Shown: piece after piece, positions 1 through 13,498 of the stretch
Layout: every line of letters begins with the position of its first letter
Numbering within the stretch: position 1 is the stretch's first letter
From: Amia ocellicauda
Lineage: Eukaryota > Chordata > Actinopteri > Amiiformes > Amiidae
Length of the DNA: 64,000 nucleotides
Direction of reading: 5' to 3'
Assembly (NCBI RefSeq): GCF_036373705.1
Contig: NW_027102717.1
Location: forward strand, 90,545-154,544
The notes under the pieces: generated by a model
What the model was told of the DNA's origin: nothing
Databases searched by the model: none
What the model saw: the letters and a program-made list of their open reading frames with translations, nothing else
Translations under genes and position numbers: made by a program

Positions 1-917
1 TATTGTTTTTCAACAATTGTAATGCCCTTTGTAACGTTTAACCACTTCGTTACATACAGCTTGTTATAGGATATTTTGAACTGAACCTATTTTGCTGTGA
101 ATTTATATTTACTGCGAATAGTTTATTGTGGCTGGTCTTGGTCTGTCTGCACTAAATAAATGATTTGTATCAAGGGATTATTTAGTTTGTCTGTGTACTT
201 TTTTACCTAACCACTAAAGGCCACTCCTTGCACTTCACACATTTGCCCTTTTAATTACTCCCTTACTGACATACATTAACATGCAATGTGCGTGTGATAA
301 TAGTTTTAGCAGCCTGTTGCCATTCAGGTGAGACAATAACTAGTAAATCCTTTTATTTATTTTTTCATGTTGGTGCGCCGCGAAGGTTTTTGGTCTCAGC
401 AAAGTGTGCCGTGGCATTACAACGCTTGGGAACCACTGGCTTGGCTTGTTGGGCATCCAGGTATGCACTGAGATTACGATCGGCACGATGATTGTCGTTC
501 TCAGGAGAATTGTGTTTCTTTGCTGATCACGTTCTCTGTCGCTTTTTACACAGTTCTTACAAGTGGCACATTGGGGATGAGGAGCAGAGCATGCTGACAC
601 GCATAGCTGTGGACTTCTGCATGGCATGGGGCCACAGGTCATTCCAAGTATTTCAAGACGACTGCAAATGTGTGGACACGTTGTGTTGGCCCAACCCTCA
701 CAGATTGTGCCAAGTCAAGTAGAGATGCATGTTGTGCTGTTCTAAAGTGACACGTCGTCAACGGCAAAAACACCTCTCAGAGTTCCTGGCTTGACTTGCC
801 TCTGGAAGACAACAGGCTGGATATTTGCCGAAAGAAGCAAAGAGGACTAGACACCTCGCCTAGACGCAACTGCAGATTTCATTGTCATTTTACCATCATG
901 GCCCTCGGTCAACAAGG

Positions 918-990
918 CACCCAAACAGGGACTTGAACCCTGGACCCTCGGATTAAAAGTCTGATGCTCTACCGGCTGAACTACCCGGGC
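918..990 (-). tRNA. tRNA-Lys(UUU), degenerate copy
   Basis: The minus strand folds as a 73-nt tRNA with anticodon TTT in the loop CTTTTAA. Compared with the later copies it has changes in the D arm (GTTC for GCTC), the anticodon stem, the T loop (TTCAAGT) and the 3' acceptor strand, leaving mostly G-U pairs in the acceptor stem. A and B boxes are still recognisable. It is probably a decaying copy. Confidence 0.6.
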
Positions 991-1225
991 TTCAGTGAGG
1001 TGCTTCACAATGTGTTGGCTTCATGATATTTCCAGACCGCTTTCTGGACGGTTTAGAAAACTGGGCTCAGGGTGAAAAGGGTCACATGCATATGAGATGT
1101 GTGGGCAATGCGAGTTCTCCACAACAAATCCGAATTTCCGGGGTTTTTTCCTTGTCCTCATGCAATTCCAATGGCTTGACATTTGGGAGCTCGTCCAAAA
1201 CCGATGTCAAACCATAATCACGCCT

Positions 1226-1298
1226 TTCTTCGAGCCGGAAAGGAAGCCCGCTGCCTGAAACCTACAGTCCTCCACTCTACCAACTGAGCTATCAAAGG
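1226..1298 (-). pseudogene. tRNA-Tyr(GUA) remnant
   Basis: The 5' half (acceptor, D arm, anticodon GTA) and the intron are recognisable by comparison with the intact copies at 4681 and 11030. About 16-20 nt of the 3' half around the anticodon stem and T arm are missing, so the B box is damaged and the copy should be inactive. Confidence 0.75.
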
Positions 1299-2984
1299 GA
1301 AGCTTCTCACCGTCTTCCTCTGGAAGTCTCTGTGGCCGTGCAAAGCCAAGAAGCACCGTGGCTTGGCTCAGTGGTTTTCAACCCGTGTACCGTGAGTACT
1401 ACCCAATTGTGTCGTGAGATTTTTATCCCCTGAAAAATATTATGTCATTTTGTTTGGTCAACTTCATAAATCTTGTATCAAATCAAACTTATTCAAATGT
1501 GTGAAAATATTACATTTATACATCACCTGTAGAAAGCGTTTCATAACTGAAATGTTGTGTTTGCCGGACTGAACGCACACCTACACTGAGTTGCAGTGCT
1601 ATCAGTTGTATCGTAAGGTACACTTATAAATTTCAATTTAAGAAGTGAATTTATAGTATCACCTTATCACGAATCCTGGAATCTTGTAGAACTCAATTTC
1701 TGTAATAATTGGACACAGACACCAATTCCAAAGATATAAATTGTTAAATTTATTCAAAACCAAAGACTAAATGTAGCACTACACTAATTATACAAAAGGG
1801 AAAAGCTAATTAAAATTCAACTCTAGATCAACAAATCAAAGACAAATCACTTCCGTGACCAAATCAAAGACCATGGGATCGCATATGATAACACACAAAT
1901 CGTTAAACAAAAAAGGTTATAAACACATTAACTACAATACCGGTTAGTAAGACGAAGGTGAGTCTCTCGTTAGTATTGTTAGTCAGACATTAAATAACTA
2001 CGCAGGTTAGTATTTATGTCAGGTAACTTCTCGTGATATATATATCAGTCTCATTTACGTTTAGGTGCCGAGAGAGATCCTATCATTACTTGTTACCACA
2101 ATTTCCCTTAACTGATTATTATTCAATGATCAAGGATAGGCAGGGCCACCAATAATCTAACGTCTATTGACTTGTGTCAATTTCAGACTAAACAGTTAAA
2201 CAGGAATGAGAAGATATTTCTCGGGGTTGACAGAATTTATTTCTAAAATTATCAACAAAACAGTTTAATGCAACACACATTTATATTTAAGAAAACTAAA
2301 TGATATTACACATTCAAGAGTTATGAATCACAGAATAACATTTCTAATTGATTTCTCAAATGTCATGAATCATGAACTCCAAACTGTTAAACTTATCTGA
2401 ACTTCGTCGCAGAGAGGCCTCTCTGTCTTCGGGCTCAGATCACAGCACACGGCACATGGTCCGTGTGGTTTGGAACAAAGGCAGTGCGGTTCGGCTTTGT
2501 CCAAGAACTTCCACTCAGTCGATGCACCTGGAAGTTGGGGTTTCGCGAAATTAGAGTCTTTTCCAAACAGATTTTCCACTGGTTTGAAGGCTCCAAGGTT
2601 GTGCACAAAATCTTCTTTGTAAGCAGGGTTCCACCGTAGTTACTTGAAGACAAAGTCTTTGAGGAAAGCAGGGCCCTGTTCGTTCCAAGGGTCAAGTTTC
2701 TTAAGACTCAAATAGCTATTTAAATGACTGAACACTTTCATATACATTCGACTTACTCAATTGTCCAGCTGTAAAACTCCACTGATCAGGTGGGCACAGG
2801 CGGGCATGCGCAGTCTGTAAAGTTCTTTATTTAATAAAGTCCTTTAAAAGAATTCTTCGTACGGCTCAATCTCCTTCTCCCAGTTTAACTCTTCTGTTGC
2901 TGGCAAAGACTTGGTTGGTTTCTGGTTCCGGTTCGGGCAACAGAGCTACAGGTTGAGCTGTGGCAGCGAGTTACTGGTTCAGGT

Positions 2985-3030
<46 letters not shown>

Positions 3031-3695
3031 GCACTGTTCCTTATAGTCTGTCAGATCAATAGGTGATTGGTTCTTGAGTTCTTGAGATTGGATTTCGGTT
3101 TCAGCCCCCAGTGTCCTAATGGAGGGGGGCTTGATTTATGACTGATGTCAATCCATGCCATCTTTTGGAAATGCCGGTTGGCCCGGGTTCATAGCTCTAT
3201 GTCGGGATTTCGGCTCTCGTCCACTTCAAAGAGTTTTTATCACCTACAGGCCCCTTTCTCCAGACATCTCATAGCAGGATTCAACCTATTTGGCCTCTTC
3301 TCGGTGCCATCCTCCCCAAAACTGTCACTTTGTCTCATTTGGCTTTGGTTTCCCCCCTCTGTGTTGAATAATCGGGCTCTAAATAGCCCCGGCGTTTCTT
3401 CTGCAGTTCTTCGTTCTTTCCACTGCTAGCGCTGCCTTTGTGAAGGCAGATGGTGCTTGTGAGAAGTCAACAGCGTGTCCACCGAAAAGGGTGTCTGACT
3501 CCTGGTTTTGGATCCGGAAGGGTTGATAACAGACCGAAACGGTTACAATATGATACTGCTTAGATTAACTGTGGATATGTATTGTGATCGTGCTCGGCTC
3601 AGGTGTGCATTCAGTCTGCACACAAAACATTTCGGTCGCGAAACGTCTAATCAAATCGAATAAAACGGCGGGGATAGCATGTTTGATCCGTGTGC

Positions 3696-6455
3696 TATTG
3701 TTTTTCAACAATTGTAATGCCCTTTGTAACGTTTAACCACTTCGTTAAATACAGCTTGTTATAGGATATTGTGAACTGAACCTATTTTGCTGTGAATTTA
3801 TATTTACTGCGAATAGTTTATTGTGGCTGGTCTTGGTCTGTCTGCACTAAATAAATGATTTGTATCAAGGGATTATTTAGTTTGTCTGTGTACTATTTTA
3901 CCTAACCACTAAGGGCCACTCCTTGCACTTCACACATTTGCCCTTTTAATTACTCCCTTACTGACATACATTAACATGCAATGTGCGTGTGATAATAGTT
4001 TTAGCAGCCTGTTGCCATTCAGGTGAGACAATAACTAGTAAATCCTTTTATTTATTTTTTCATGTTGGTGCGCCGCGAAGGTTTTTGGTCTCAGCAAAGT
4101 GTGCCGTGGCATTACAACGCTTGGGAACCACTGGCTTGGCTTGTTGGGCATCCAGGTATGCACTGAGATTACGATCGGCACGATGATTGTCGTTCTCGGG
4201 AGAATTGTGTTTCTTTGCTGATCACGTTCTCTGTCGCTTTTTACACAGTTCTTACAAGTGGCACATTGGGGATGAGGAGCAGAGCATGCTGACATGCATA
4301 GCTGTGGACTTCTGCATGGCATGGGGCCACAGGTCATTCCAAGTATTTCAAGACGCCTGCAAATGTGTGGACACGTTGTGTTGGCCCAACCCTCACAGAT
4401 TGTGCCAAGTCAAGTAGAGATGCATGTTGTGCTGTTCTAAAGTGACACGTCGTCAACGGCAAAAACATCTCTAAGAGTTCCTGGCTTGACTTGCCTCTGG
4501 AAGACAACACTTGCCCAGGCTGGATATTGAAAAGGGTCACATGCATATGAGATGTTTGGCCAATGCAAGTTCTCCACAGCAAATCCAAATTTCCGGTGTT
4601 TTCTCCTTGTCCTCATGCAATTCCAATGGCTTGACATTTGGGAGCTCGTCCAAAACCGATGTCAAACCATAATCACGCCTTCCTTCGAGCCGGAATTGAA
4701 CCAGCGACCTAAGGATGCCCGCTGTCTGAAACCTACAGTCCTCCGCTCTACCAACTGAGCTATCGAAGGGAAGCTTCTCACCGTCTTCCCCTGGCAGTCT
4801 CAGTGGCCGTGCAAAGCCATGAAGCACCGTGGCTTGGCTCAGTGGTTTTCAACCCGTGTGCCGTGAGGACTACCCAATTGTGTCGTGAGATTTTTATCCC
4901 CTGAAAAATATTATGTCATTTTGTTTGGTCAACTTCATAAATCTTGTATCAAATCAAACTTATTCAAATGTGTGAAAATATTACATTTATACATCACCTG
5001 TAGAAAGCGTTTCATAACTGAAATGTTGTGTTTGCCGGACTGAACGCACACCTACACTGAGTTGCAGTGCTATCAGTTGTATCGTAAGGTACACTTATAA
5101 ATTTCAATTTAAGAAGTGAATTTATAGTATCACCTTATCACGAATCCTGGAATCTTGTAGAACTCAATTTCTGTAATAATTGGACACAGACACCAATTCC
5201 AAAGATATAAATTGTTAAATTTATTCAAAAACAAAGACTAAATGTAGCACTACACTAATTATACAAAAGGGAAAAGCTAATTAAAATTCAACTCTAGATC
5301 AACAAATCAAAGACAAATCACTTCCGTGACCAAATCAAAGACCATGGGATCGCATATGATAACACACAAATCGTTAAACAAAAAAGGTTATAAACACATT
5401 AACTACAATACCGGTTAGTAAGACGAAGGTGAGTCTCTCGTTAGTATTGTTAGTCAGACATTAAATAACTACGCAGGTTAGTATTTATGTCAGGTAACTT
5501 CTCGTTATATATATATCAGTCTCATTTACGTTTAGGTGCCGAGAAAGATCCTATCATTACTTGTTACCACAATTTCCCTTAACTGATTATTATTCAATGA
5601 TCAAGGATAGGCAGGGCCACCAATAATCTAACGTCTATTGACTTGTGTCAATTTCAGACTAAACAGTTAAACAGGAATGAGAAGATATTTCTCGGGGTTG
5701 ACAGATTTTATTTCTAAAATTATCAACAGAACAGTTTAATGCAACACACATTTATATTTAAGAAAACTAAATGATATTACACATTCTAGAGTTTTGAATC
5801 ACAGAATAACATTTCTAATTGATTTCTCAAATGTCATGAATCATGAACTCCAAACTGTTAAACTTATCTGAACTTCGTCGCAGAGAGGCCTCTCTGTCTT
5901 CGGGCTCAGATCACAGCACACGGCACATGGTCCGTGTGGTTTGGAACAAAGGCAGTGCGGTTCGGCTTTGTCCGAGAACTTCCACTCAGTCGATGCACCT
6001 GGAAATTGGGGTTTCGCGAAATTAGAGTCTTTTCCAAACAGATTTTCCACTGGTTTGAAGGCTCCAAGGTTGTGCACAAAATCTTCTTTGTAAGCAGGGT
6101 TCCACCGTAGTTACTTGAAGACAAAGTCTTTGAGGAAAGCAGGGCCCTGTTCGTTCCAAGGGTCAAGTTTCTTAAGACTCAAATAGCTATTTAAATGACT
6201 GAACACTTTCATATACATTCGACTTACTCAATTGTCCAGCTGTAAAACTCCACTGATCAGGTGGGCACAGGCGGGCATGCGCAGTCTGTAAAGTTCTTTA
6301 TTTAATAAAGTCCTTTAATAGAATTCTTCGTACGGCTCAATCTCCTTCTCCCAGTTTAACTCTTCTGTTGCCGGCAAAGACTTGGTTGGTTTCTGGTTCC
6401 GGTTCGGGCAACAGAGCTACAGGTTGAGCTGTGGCAGCGAGTTACTGGTTCAGGT

Positions 6456-6495
<40 letters not shown>

Positions 6496-7129
6496 GCACT
6501 GTTCCTTATAGTCTGTCAGATCAATAGGTGATTGGTTCTTGAGTTCTTGAGATTGGATTTCGGTTTCAGCCCCCAGTGTCCTAATGGAGGGGGGCTTGAT
6601 TTATGACTGATGTCAATCCATGCCATCTTTTGGAAATGCCGGTTGGCCCGGGTTCGTAGCTCTATGTCGGGATTTCGGCTCTCGTCCACTTCAAAGAGTT
6701 TTTATCACCTACAGGCCCCTTTCTCCAGACATCTCATAGCAGGATTCAACCTATTTGGCCTCTTCTCGGTGCCATCCTCCCCAAAACTGTCACTTTGATG
6801 CAAACCAGTTCCAAGCTGATGAGCAAAGGAAATCTGATAACTTTGGGGGTGGAGAGGTCTTCTTTAGATCAGTGCTTCAGCTCAGAGCCCGAATGCTCTT
6901 ATCAAAATAAACCCAACATAACGCTACACAGTGGAACTGCAAGGCAATTGATTAAAGGGACATGTGGTGAATTCCTTTTTATCTTTATACTGTTGTTGGA
7001 TGTCTCCTGTTCCTCTAAGTCTCATTTGGCCTTGGTTTTCCCCCTCTGTGTTGAATAATCGGGCTCTAAATAGCCCCGGCGTTTCTCCTGCAGTTCTTCG
7101 TTCTTTCCACTGCTAGCGCTGCCTTTGTG
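3696..7129. repeat. Array unit 2 (tRNA-Lys deleted, tRNA-Tyr kept)
   Basis: The unit follows unit 1 at a repeat of the landmark TATTGTTTTTCAAC. A deletion at about 4529 joins GGCTGGATATTG directly to AAAAGGGTCACATG and removes the tRNA-Lys, while the tRNA-Tyr remains. The unit ends at a junction where GCCTTTGTG is joined directly to CAGCTTGTTATAGG, skipping the segment of about 310 bp present at 3443-3752. Confidence 0.9.
4681..4769 (-). tRNA. tRNA-Tyr(GUA) with 16-nt intron
   Basis: The minus strand reads as a canonical eukaryotic tRNA-Tyr. The acceptor strand is CCTTCGA, the A box lies in TAGCTCAGTTGGTAGAGC, and the anticodon GTA is followed after one base by a 16-nt intron starting GTTTCAG. 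The 3' half holds GGTCGCTGGTTCAATTCC, and the acceptor end pairs with the 5' strand. Vertebrate tRNA-Tyr genes normally have an intron at this place. A TTTT run (read on the minus strand) lies about 30 nt downstream and could terminate Pol III. Confidence 0.93.
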
Positions 7130-9164
7130 CAGCTTGTTATAGGATATTGTGAACTGAACCTATTTTGCTGTGAATTTATATTTACTGCGAATAGTTTATT
7201 GTGGCTGGTCTTGGTCTGTCTGCACTAAATAAATGATTTGTATCAAGGGATTATTTAGTTTGTCTGTGTACTTTTTTACCTAACCACTAAGGTCCACTCC
7301 TTGCACTTCACACATTTGCCCTTTTAATTACTCCCTTACTGACATACTTTAACATGCAATGTGCGTGTGATAATAGTTTTAGCAGCCTGTTGCCATTCAG
7401 GTGAGACAATACCTAGTAAATCCTTTTTTTTTTTTTCATGTTGGTGCGCCGCGAAGGTTTTTGGTCTCAGCAAAGTGTGCCGTGGCATTACAACGCTTGG
7501 GAACCACTGGCTTGGCTTGTTGGGCATCCAGGTATGCACTGAGATTACGATCGGCACGATGATTGTCGTTCTCAGGAGAATTGTGTTTCTTTGCTGATCA
7601 CGTTCTCTGTCGCTTTTTACACAGTTCTTACAAGTGGCACATTGGGGATGAAGAGCAGAGCATGCTGACACGCATAGCTGTGGACTTCTGCATGGCATGG
7701 GGCCACAGGTCATTCCAAGTATTTCAAGACGCCTGCAAATGTGTGGACACGTTGTGTTGGCCCAACCCTCACAGATTGTGCCAAGTCAAGTAGAGATGCA
7801 TGTTGTGCTGTTCTAAAGTGACACGTCGTCAACAGCAAAAACATCTCTCAGAGTTCCTGGCTTGACTTGCCTCTGGAAGACAACACTTGCCCAGGCTGGA
7901 TATTTGCCGAAAGAAGCAAAGAGGACTAGACACCTTGCCTAGACGCAACTGCATATTTCATTGTCACCTGGAAGGCCATCCAGGCTTTTCACCATCATGG
8001 CCCTCGGTCAACAAGGCGCCCGAACAGGGACTCGAACCCTGGACCCTCAGATTAAAAGTCTGATGCTCTAACACACAAATCGTTAAACAAAAAAGGTTAT
8101 AAACACATTAACTACAATACCGGTTAGTAAGACGAAGGTGAGTCTCTCGTTAGTATTGTTAGTCAGACATTAAATAAGTACGCAGGTTAGTATTTATGTC
8201 AGGTAACTTCTCGTTATATATATATCAGTCTCATTTACGTTTAGGTGCCGAGAAAGATCCTATCGTTACTTGTTACCACAATTTCCCTTAACTGATTATT
8301 ATTCAATGATCAAGGATAGGCAGGGCCACCAATAATCTAACATCTATTGACTTGTGTCAATTTCAGACTAAACAGTTAAACAGGAATGAGAAGATATTTC
8401 TCGGGGTTGACAGATTTTATTTCTAAAATTATCAACAAAACAGTTTAATGCAACACACATTTATATTTAAGAAAACTAAATGATATTACACATTCTAGAG
8501 TTTTGAATCACAGAATAACATTTCTAATTGATTTCTCAAATGTCATGAATCATGAACTCCAAACTGTTAAACTTATCTGAACTTCGTCGCAGAGAGGCCT
8601 CTCTGTCTTCGGGCTCAGATCACAGCACACGGCACATGGTCCGTGTGGTTTGGAACAAAGGCAGTGCGGTTCGGCTTTGTCCAAGAACTTCCACTCAGTC
8701 GATGCACCTGGAAATTGGGGTTTCGCGAAATTAGAGTCTTTTCCAAACAGATTTTCCACTGGTTTGAAGGCTCCAAGGTTGTGCACAAAATCTTCTTTGT
8801 AAGCAGGGTTCCACCGTAGTTACTTGAAGACAAAGTCTTTGAGGAAAGCAGGGCCCTGTTCGTTCCAAGGGTCAAGTTTCTTAAGACTCAAATAGCTATT
8901 TAAATGACTGAACACTTTCATATACATTCGACTTACTCAATTGTCCAGCTGTAAAACTCCACTGATCAGGTGGGCACAGGCGGGCATGCGCAGTCTGTAA
9001 AGTTCTTTATTTAATAAAGTCCTTTAATAGAATTCTTCGTACGGCTCAATCTCCTTCTCCCAGTTTAACTCTTCTGTTGCCGGCAAAGACTTGGTTGGTT
9101 TCTGGTTCCGGTTCGGGCAACAGAGCTACAGGTTGAGCTGTGGCAGCGAGTTACTGGTTCAGGT

Positions 9165-9208
<44 letters not shown>

Positions 9209-9842
9209 GCACTGTTCCTTATAGTCTGTCAGATCAATAGGTGATTGGTTCTTGAGTTCTTGAGATTGGATTTCGGTTTCAGCCCCCAGTGTCTTAATGG
9301 AGGGGGGCTTGATTTATGACTGATGTCAATCCATGCCATCTTTTGGAAGTGCCGGTTGGCCCGGGTTCGTAGCTCTATGTCGGGATTTCGGCTCTCGTCC
9401 ACTTCAAAGAGTTTTTATCACCTACAGGCCCCTTTCTCCAGACATCTCATAGCAGGATTCAACCTATTTGGCCTCTTCTCGGTGCCATCCACCCCAAAAC
9501 TGTCACTTTGATGCAAACCAGTTCCAAGCTGATGAGCAAAGGAAATCTGATAACTTTGGGGGTGGAGAGGTCTTCTTTAGATCAGTGCTTCAGCTCAGAG
9601 CCCAAATGCTCTTATCAAAATACACCCAACATAACGCTACACAGTGGAACTGCAAGGCAATTGATTAAAGGGACATGTGGTGAATTCCTTTTTATCTTTA
9701 TACTGTTGTTGGATGTCTCCTGTTCCTCTAAGTCTCATTTGGCCCTGGTTTTCCCCCTCTGTGTTGAATAATCGGGCTCTAAATAGCCCCGGCGTTTCTC
9801 CTGCAGTTCTTCGTTCTTTCCACTGCTAGCGCTGCCTTTGTG
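7130..9842. repeat. Array unit 3 (short unit)
   Basis: This is the shortest unit, about 2.71 kb, with the two recurrent deletions. One removes the 310-bp segment at its start. The other, at 8070/8071, fuses the middle of the tRNA-Lys to ACACACAAATCG and removes the rest of that gene and the whole tRNA-Tyr block. A (GA)n tract lies near 9163-9205. Confidence 0.9.
8017..8070 (-). pseudogene. Truncated tRNA-Lys(UUU)
   Basis: The 3' 54 nt of the tRNA-Lys (anticodon arm, variable loop, T arm, 3' acceptor strand) are present and look normal. The 5' acceptor strand and D arm are deleted, so the A box is gone. The same breakpoint recurs at 14,440 and 21,127, so the deletion happened once and was copied with the unit. 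Confidence 0.88.
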
Positions 9843-10730
9843 CAGCTTGTTATAGGATATTGTGAACTGAACCTATTTTGCTGTGAATTTATATTTACTG
9901 CGAATAGTTTATTGTGGCTGGTCTTGGTCTGTCTGCACTAAATAAATGATTTGTATCAAGGGATTATTTAGTTTGTCTGTGTACTTTTTTACCTAACCAC
10001 TAAGGGCCACTCCTTGCACTTCACACATTTGCCCTTTTAATTACTCCCTTACTGACATACTTTAACATGCAATGTGCGTGTGATAATAGTTTTAGCAGCC
10101 TGTTGCCATTCAGGTGAGACAATACCTAGTAAATCCTTTTTTTTTTTTTTCATGTTGGTGCGCCGCGAAGGTTTTTGGTCTCAGCAAAGTGTGCCGTGGC
10201 ATTACAACGCTTGGGAACCACTGGCTTGGCTTGTTGGGCATCCAGGTATGCACTGAGATTACGATCGGCACGATGATTGTCGTTCTCAGGAGAATTGTGT
10301 TTCTTTGCTGATCATGTTCTCTGTCGCTTTTTACAAAGTTCTTACAAGTGGCACATTGGGGATGAGGAGCAGAGCATGCTGACACGCATAGCTGTGGACT
10401 TCTGCATGGCATGGGGCCACAGGTCATTCCAAGTATTTCAAGACGCCTGCAAATGTGTGGACACGTTGTGTTGGCCCAACCCTCACAGATTGTGCCAAGT
10501 CAAGTAGAGATGCATGTTGTGCTGTTCTAAAGTGACACGTCGTCAACGGCAAAAACATCTCTCAGAGTTCCTGGCTTGACTTGCCTCTGGAAGACAACAC
10601 TTGCCCAGGCTGGATATTTGCCGAAAGAAGCAAAGAGGACTAGACACCTTGCCTAGACGCAACTGCATATTTCATTGTCACCTGGAAGGCCATCCAGGCT
10701 TTTCACCATCATGGCTCTCGGTCAACAAGG

Positions 10731-10803
10731 CGCCCGAACAGGGACTCGAACCCTGGACCCTCAGATTAAAAGTCTGATGCTCTACCGGCTGAGCTACCCG
10801 GGC
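10731..10803 (-). tRNA. tRNA-Lys(UUU)
   Basis: The minus strand gives a full 73-nt tRNA: GCCCGGG acceptor strand, A box in TAGCTCAGCCGGTAGAGC, anticodon TTT in CTTTTAA, B box GGTTCGAGTCC, and a matching 3' acceptor strand ending in discriminator G. All arms pair. No run of four or more T follows closely. The first TTTTT on the transcribed strand lies about 175 nt downstream (plus strand about 10,551), so the transcript would carry a long trailer. Confidence 0.93.
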
Positions 10804-11029
10804 TTCAGTGAAGTGCTTCACAATGTGTTGGCTTCATGATTGTTCCAGACCGCTTTCTGGCCGGTTTAGAAAACTGGGCTCAGGGTCACATGCATATGAG
10901 ATGTTTGGGCAATGCGAGTTCTCCACAGCAAATCCGAATTTCCGGTGTTTTCTCCTTGTCCTCATGCAATTCCAATGGCTTGACATTTGGGAGCTCGTCC
11001 AAAACCGATGTCAAACCATAATCACGCCT

Positions 11030-11118
11030 TCCTTCGAGCCGGAATTGAACCAGCGACCTAAGGATGCCCGCTGCCTGAAACCTACAGTCCTCCGCTCTAC
11101 CAACTGAGCTATCGAAGG
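11030..11118 (-). tRNA. tRNA-Tyr(GUA) with intron
   Basis: This 89-nt gene has the same fold as the copy at 4681, with anticodon GTA and a 16-nt intron directly after the base that follows the anticodon. It differs from that copy by one intron base. It lies about 230 bp from the tRNA-Lys on the same strand. A TTTT on the transcribed strand lies about 30 nt beyond the 3' end. Confidence 0.93.
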
Positions 11119-12814
11119 GAAGCTTCTCACCGTCTTCCCCTGGCAGTCTCAGTGGCCGTGCAAAGCCAAGAAGCACCGTGGCTTGGCTCAGTGGTTTTCA
11201 ACCCGTGTGCCGTGAGGACTACCCAATTGTGTCGTGAGATTTTTATCCCCTGAAAAATATTATGTCATTTTGTTTGGTCAACTTCATAAATCTTGTATCA
11301 AATCAAACTTATTCAAATGTGTGAAAATATTACATTTATACATCACCTGTAGAAAGCGTTTCATAACTGAATTGTTGTGTTTGCCGGACTGAACGCACAC
11401 CTACACTGAGTTGCAGTGCTATCAGTTGTATCGTAAGGTACACTTATAAATTTCAATTTAAGAAGTGAATTTATAGTATCACCTTATCACGAATCCTGGA
11501 ATCTTGTAGAACTCAATTTCTGTAATAATTGGACACAGACACCAATTCCAAAGATATAAATTGTTAAATTTATTCAAAAACAAAGACTAAATGTAGCACT
11601 ACACTAATTATACAAAAGGGAAAAGCTAATTAAAATTCAACTCTAGATCAACAAATCAAAGACAAATCACTTCCGTGACCAAATCAAAGACCATGGGATC
11701 GCATATGATAGCACACAAATCGTTTAACAAAAAAGGTTATAAACACATTAACTACAATACCGGTTAGTAAGACGAAGGTGAGTCTCTCGTTAGTATTGTT
11801 AGTCAGACATTAAATAACTACGCAGGTTAGTATTTATGTCAGGTAACTTCTCGTTATATATATATCAGTCTCATTTACGTTTAGGTGCCGAGAAAGATCC
11901 TATCGTTACTTGTTACCACAATTTCCCTTAACTGATTATTATTCAATGATCAAGGATAGGCAGGGCCACCAATAATCTAACGTCTATTGACTTGTGTCAA
12001 TTTCAGACTAAACAGTTAAACAGGAATGAGAAGATATTTCTCGGGGTTGACAGATTTTATTTCTAAAATTATCAACAAAACAGTTTAATGCAACACACAT
12101 TTATATTTAAGAAAACTAAATGATATTACACATTCTAGAGTTTTGAATCACAGAATAACATTTCTAATTGATTTCTCAAATGTCATGAATCATGAACTCC
12201 AAACTGTTAAACTTATCTGAACTTCGTCGCAGAGAGGCCTCTCTGTCTTCGGGCTCAGATCACAGCACACGGCACATGGTCCGTGTGGTTTGGAACAAAG
12301 GCAGTGCGGTTCGGCTTTGTCCAAGAACTTTTACTCAGTCGAAGCACCTGGAAGTTGGGGTTTCGCGAAATTAGAGTCTTTTCCTAACAGATTTTCCACT
12401 GGTTTGAAGGCTCCAAGGTTGTGCACAAAATCTTCTTTGTAAGCAGGGTTCCACCGTAGTTACTTGAAGACAAAGTCTTTGAGGAAAGCAGGGCCCTGTT
12501 CGTTCCAAGGGTCAAGTTTCTTAAGACTCAAATAGCTATTTAAATGACTGAACACTTTCATATACATTCGACTTACTCAATTGTCCAGCTGTAAAACTCC
12601 ACTGATCAGGTGGGCACAGGCGGGCATGCGCAGTCTGTAAAGTTCTTTATTTAATAAAGTCCTTTAAAAGAATTCTTCGTACGGCTCAATCTCCTTCTCC
12701 CAGTTTAACTCTTCTGTTGCCGGCAAAGACTTGGTTGGTTTCTGGTTCCGGTTCGGGCAACAGAGCTACAGGTTGAGCTGTGGCAGCGAGTTACTGGTTC
12801 AGGTGAGAGAGAAA

Positions 12815-12864
<50 letters not shown>

Positions 12865-13498
12865 GCACTGTTCCTTATAGTCTGTCAGATCAATAGGTGA
12901 TTGGTTCTTGAGTTCTTGAGATTGGATTTCGGTTTCAGCCCCCAGTGTCCTAATGGAGGGGGGCTTGATTTATGACTGATGTCAATCCATGCCATCTTTT
13001 GGAAATGCCGGTTGGCCCGGGTTCGTAGCTCTATGTCGGGATTTCGGCTCTCGTCCACTTCAAAGAGTTTTTATCACCTACAGGCCCCTTTCTCCAGACA
13101 TCTCATAGCAGGATTCAACCTATTTGGCCTCTTCTCGGTGCCATCCTCCCCAAAACTGTCACTTTGATGCAAACCAGTTCCAAGCTGATGAGCAAAGGAA
13201 ATCTGATAACTTTGGGGGTGGAGAGGTCTTCTTTAGATCAGTGCTTCAGCTCAGAGCCCGAATGCTCTTATCAAAATAAACCCAACATAACGCTACACAG
13301 TGGAACTGCAAGGCAATTGATTAAAGGGACATGTGGTGAATTCCTTTTCATCTTTATACTGTTGTTGGATGTCTCCTGTTCCTCTAAGTCTCATTTGGCC
13401 TTGGTTTTCCCCCTCTGTGTTGAATAATCGGGCTCTAAATAGCCCCGGCGTTTCTCCTGCAGTTCTTCGTTCTTTCCACTGCTAGCGCTGCCTTTGTG

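Larger units (their letters stand above)
1..3695. repeat. Array unit 1 (long, most divergent tRNAs)
   Basis: This unit begins at the landmark TATTGTTTTTCAAC and is the reference full-length unit. It carries a degenerate tRNA-Lys and a deleted tRNA-Tyr, a (GA)n tract near 2983-3027, and the 3' segment of about 310 bp (3443-3752, crossing into unit 2) that several other junctions lack. Unlike other units it misses the block that elsewhere follows the words AAACTGTCACTTTG (compare 6797-7018). The join at about 3333 is sharp, which indicates a simple internal deletion. Confidence 0.9.
9843..13498. repeat. Array unit 4 (long unit, dimer part A)
   Basis: This long unit has both intact tRNAs and the longest (GA)n tract (about 12,806-12,861). 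It shares variants only with unit 6, for example GCACACAAATCGTTTAAC near 11,711, a CGAAGCACC near 12,340 and TTCCTAACAG near 12,382. These mark units 4 and 6 as copies of the same half of a dimer. Confidence 0.9.

Noticed and set aside
10731-10750. Retroviral primer-binding site (word CGCCCGAACAGGGACT)
   Set aside because: The word is the 3' end of a whole tRNA-Lys gene whose other arms are present. No LTR border lies next to it.
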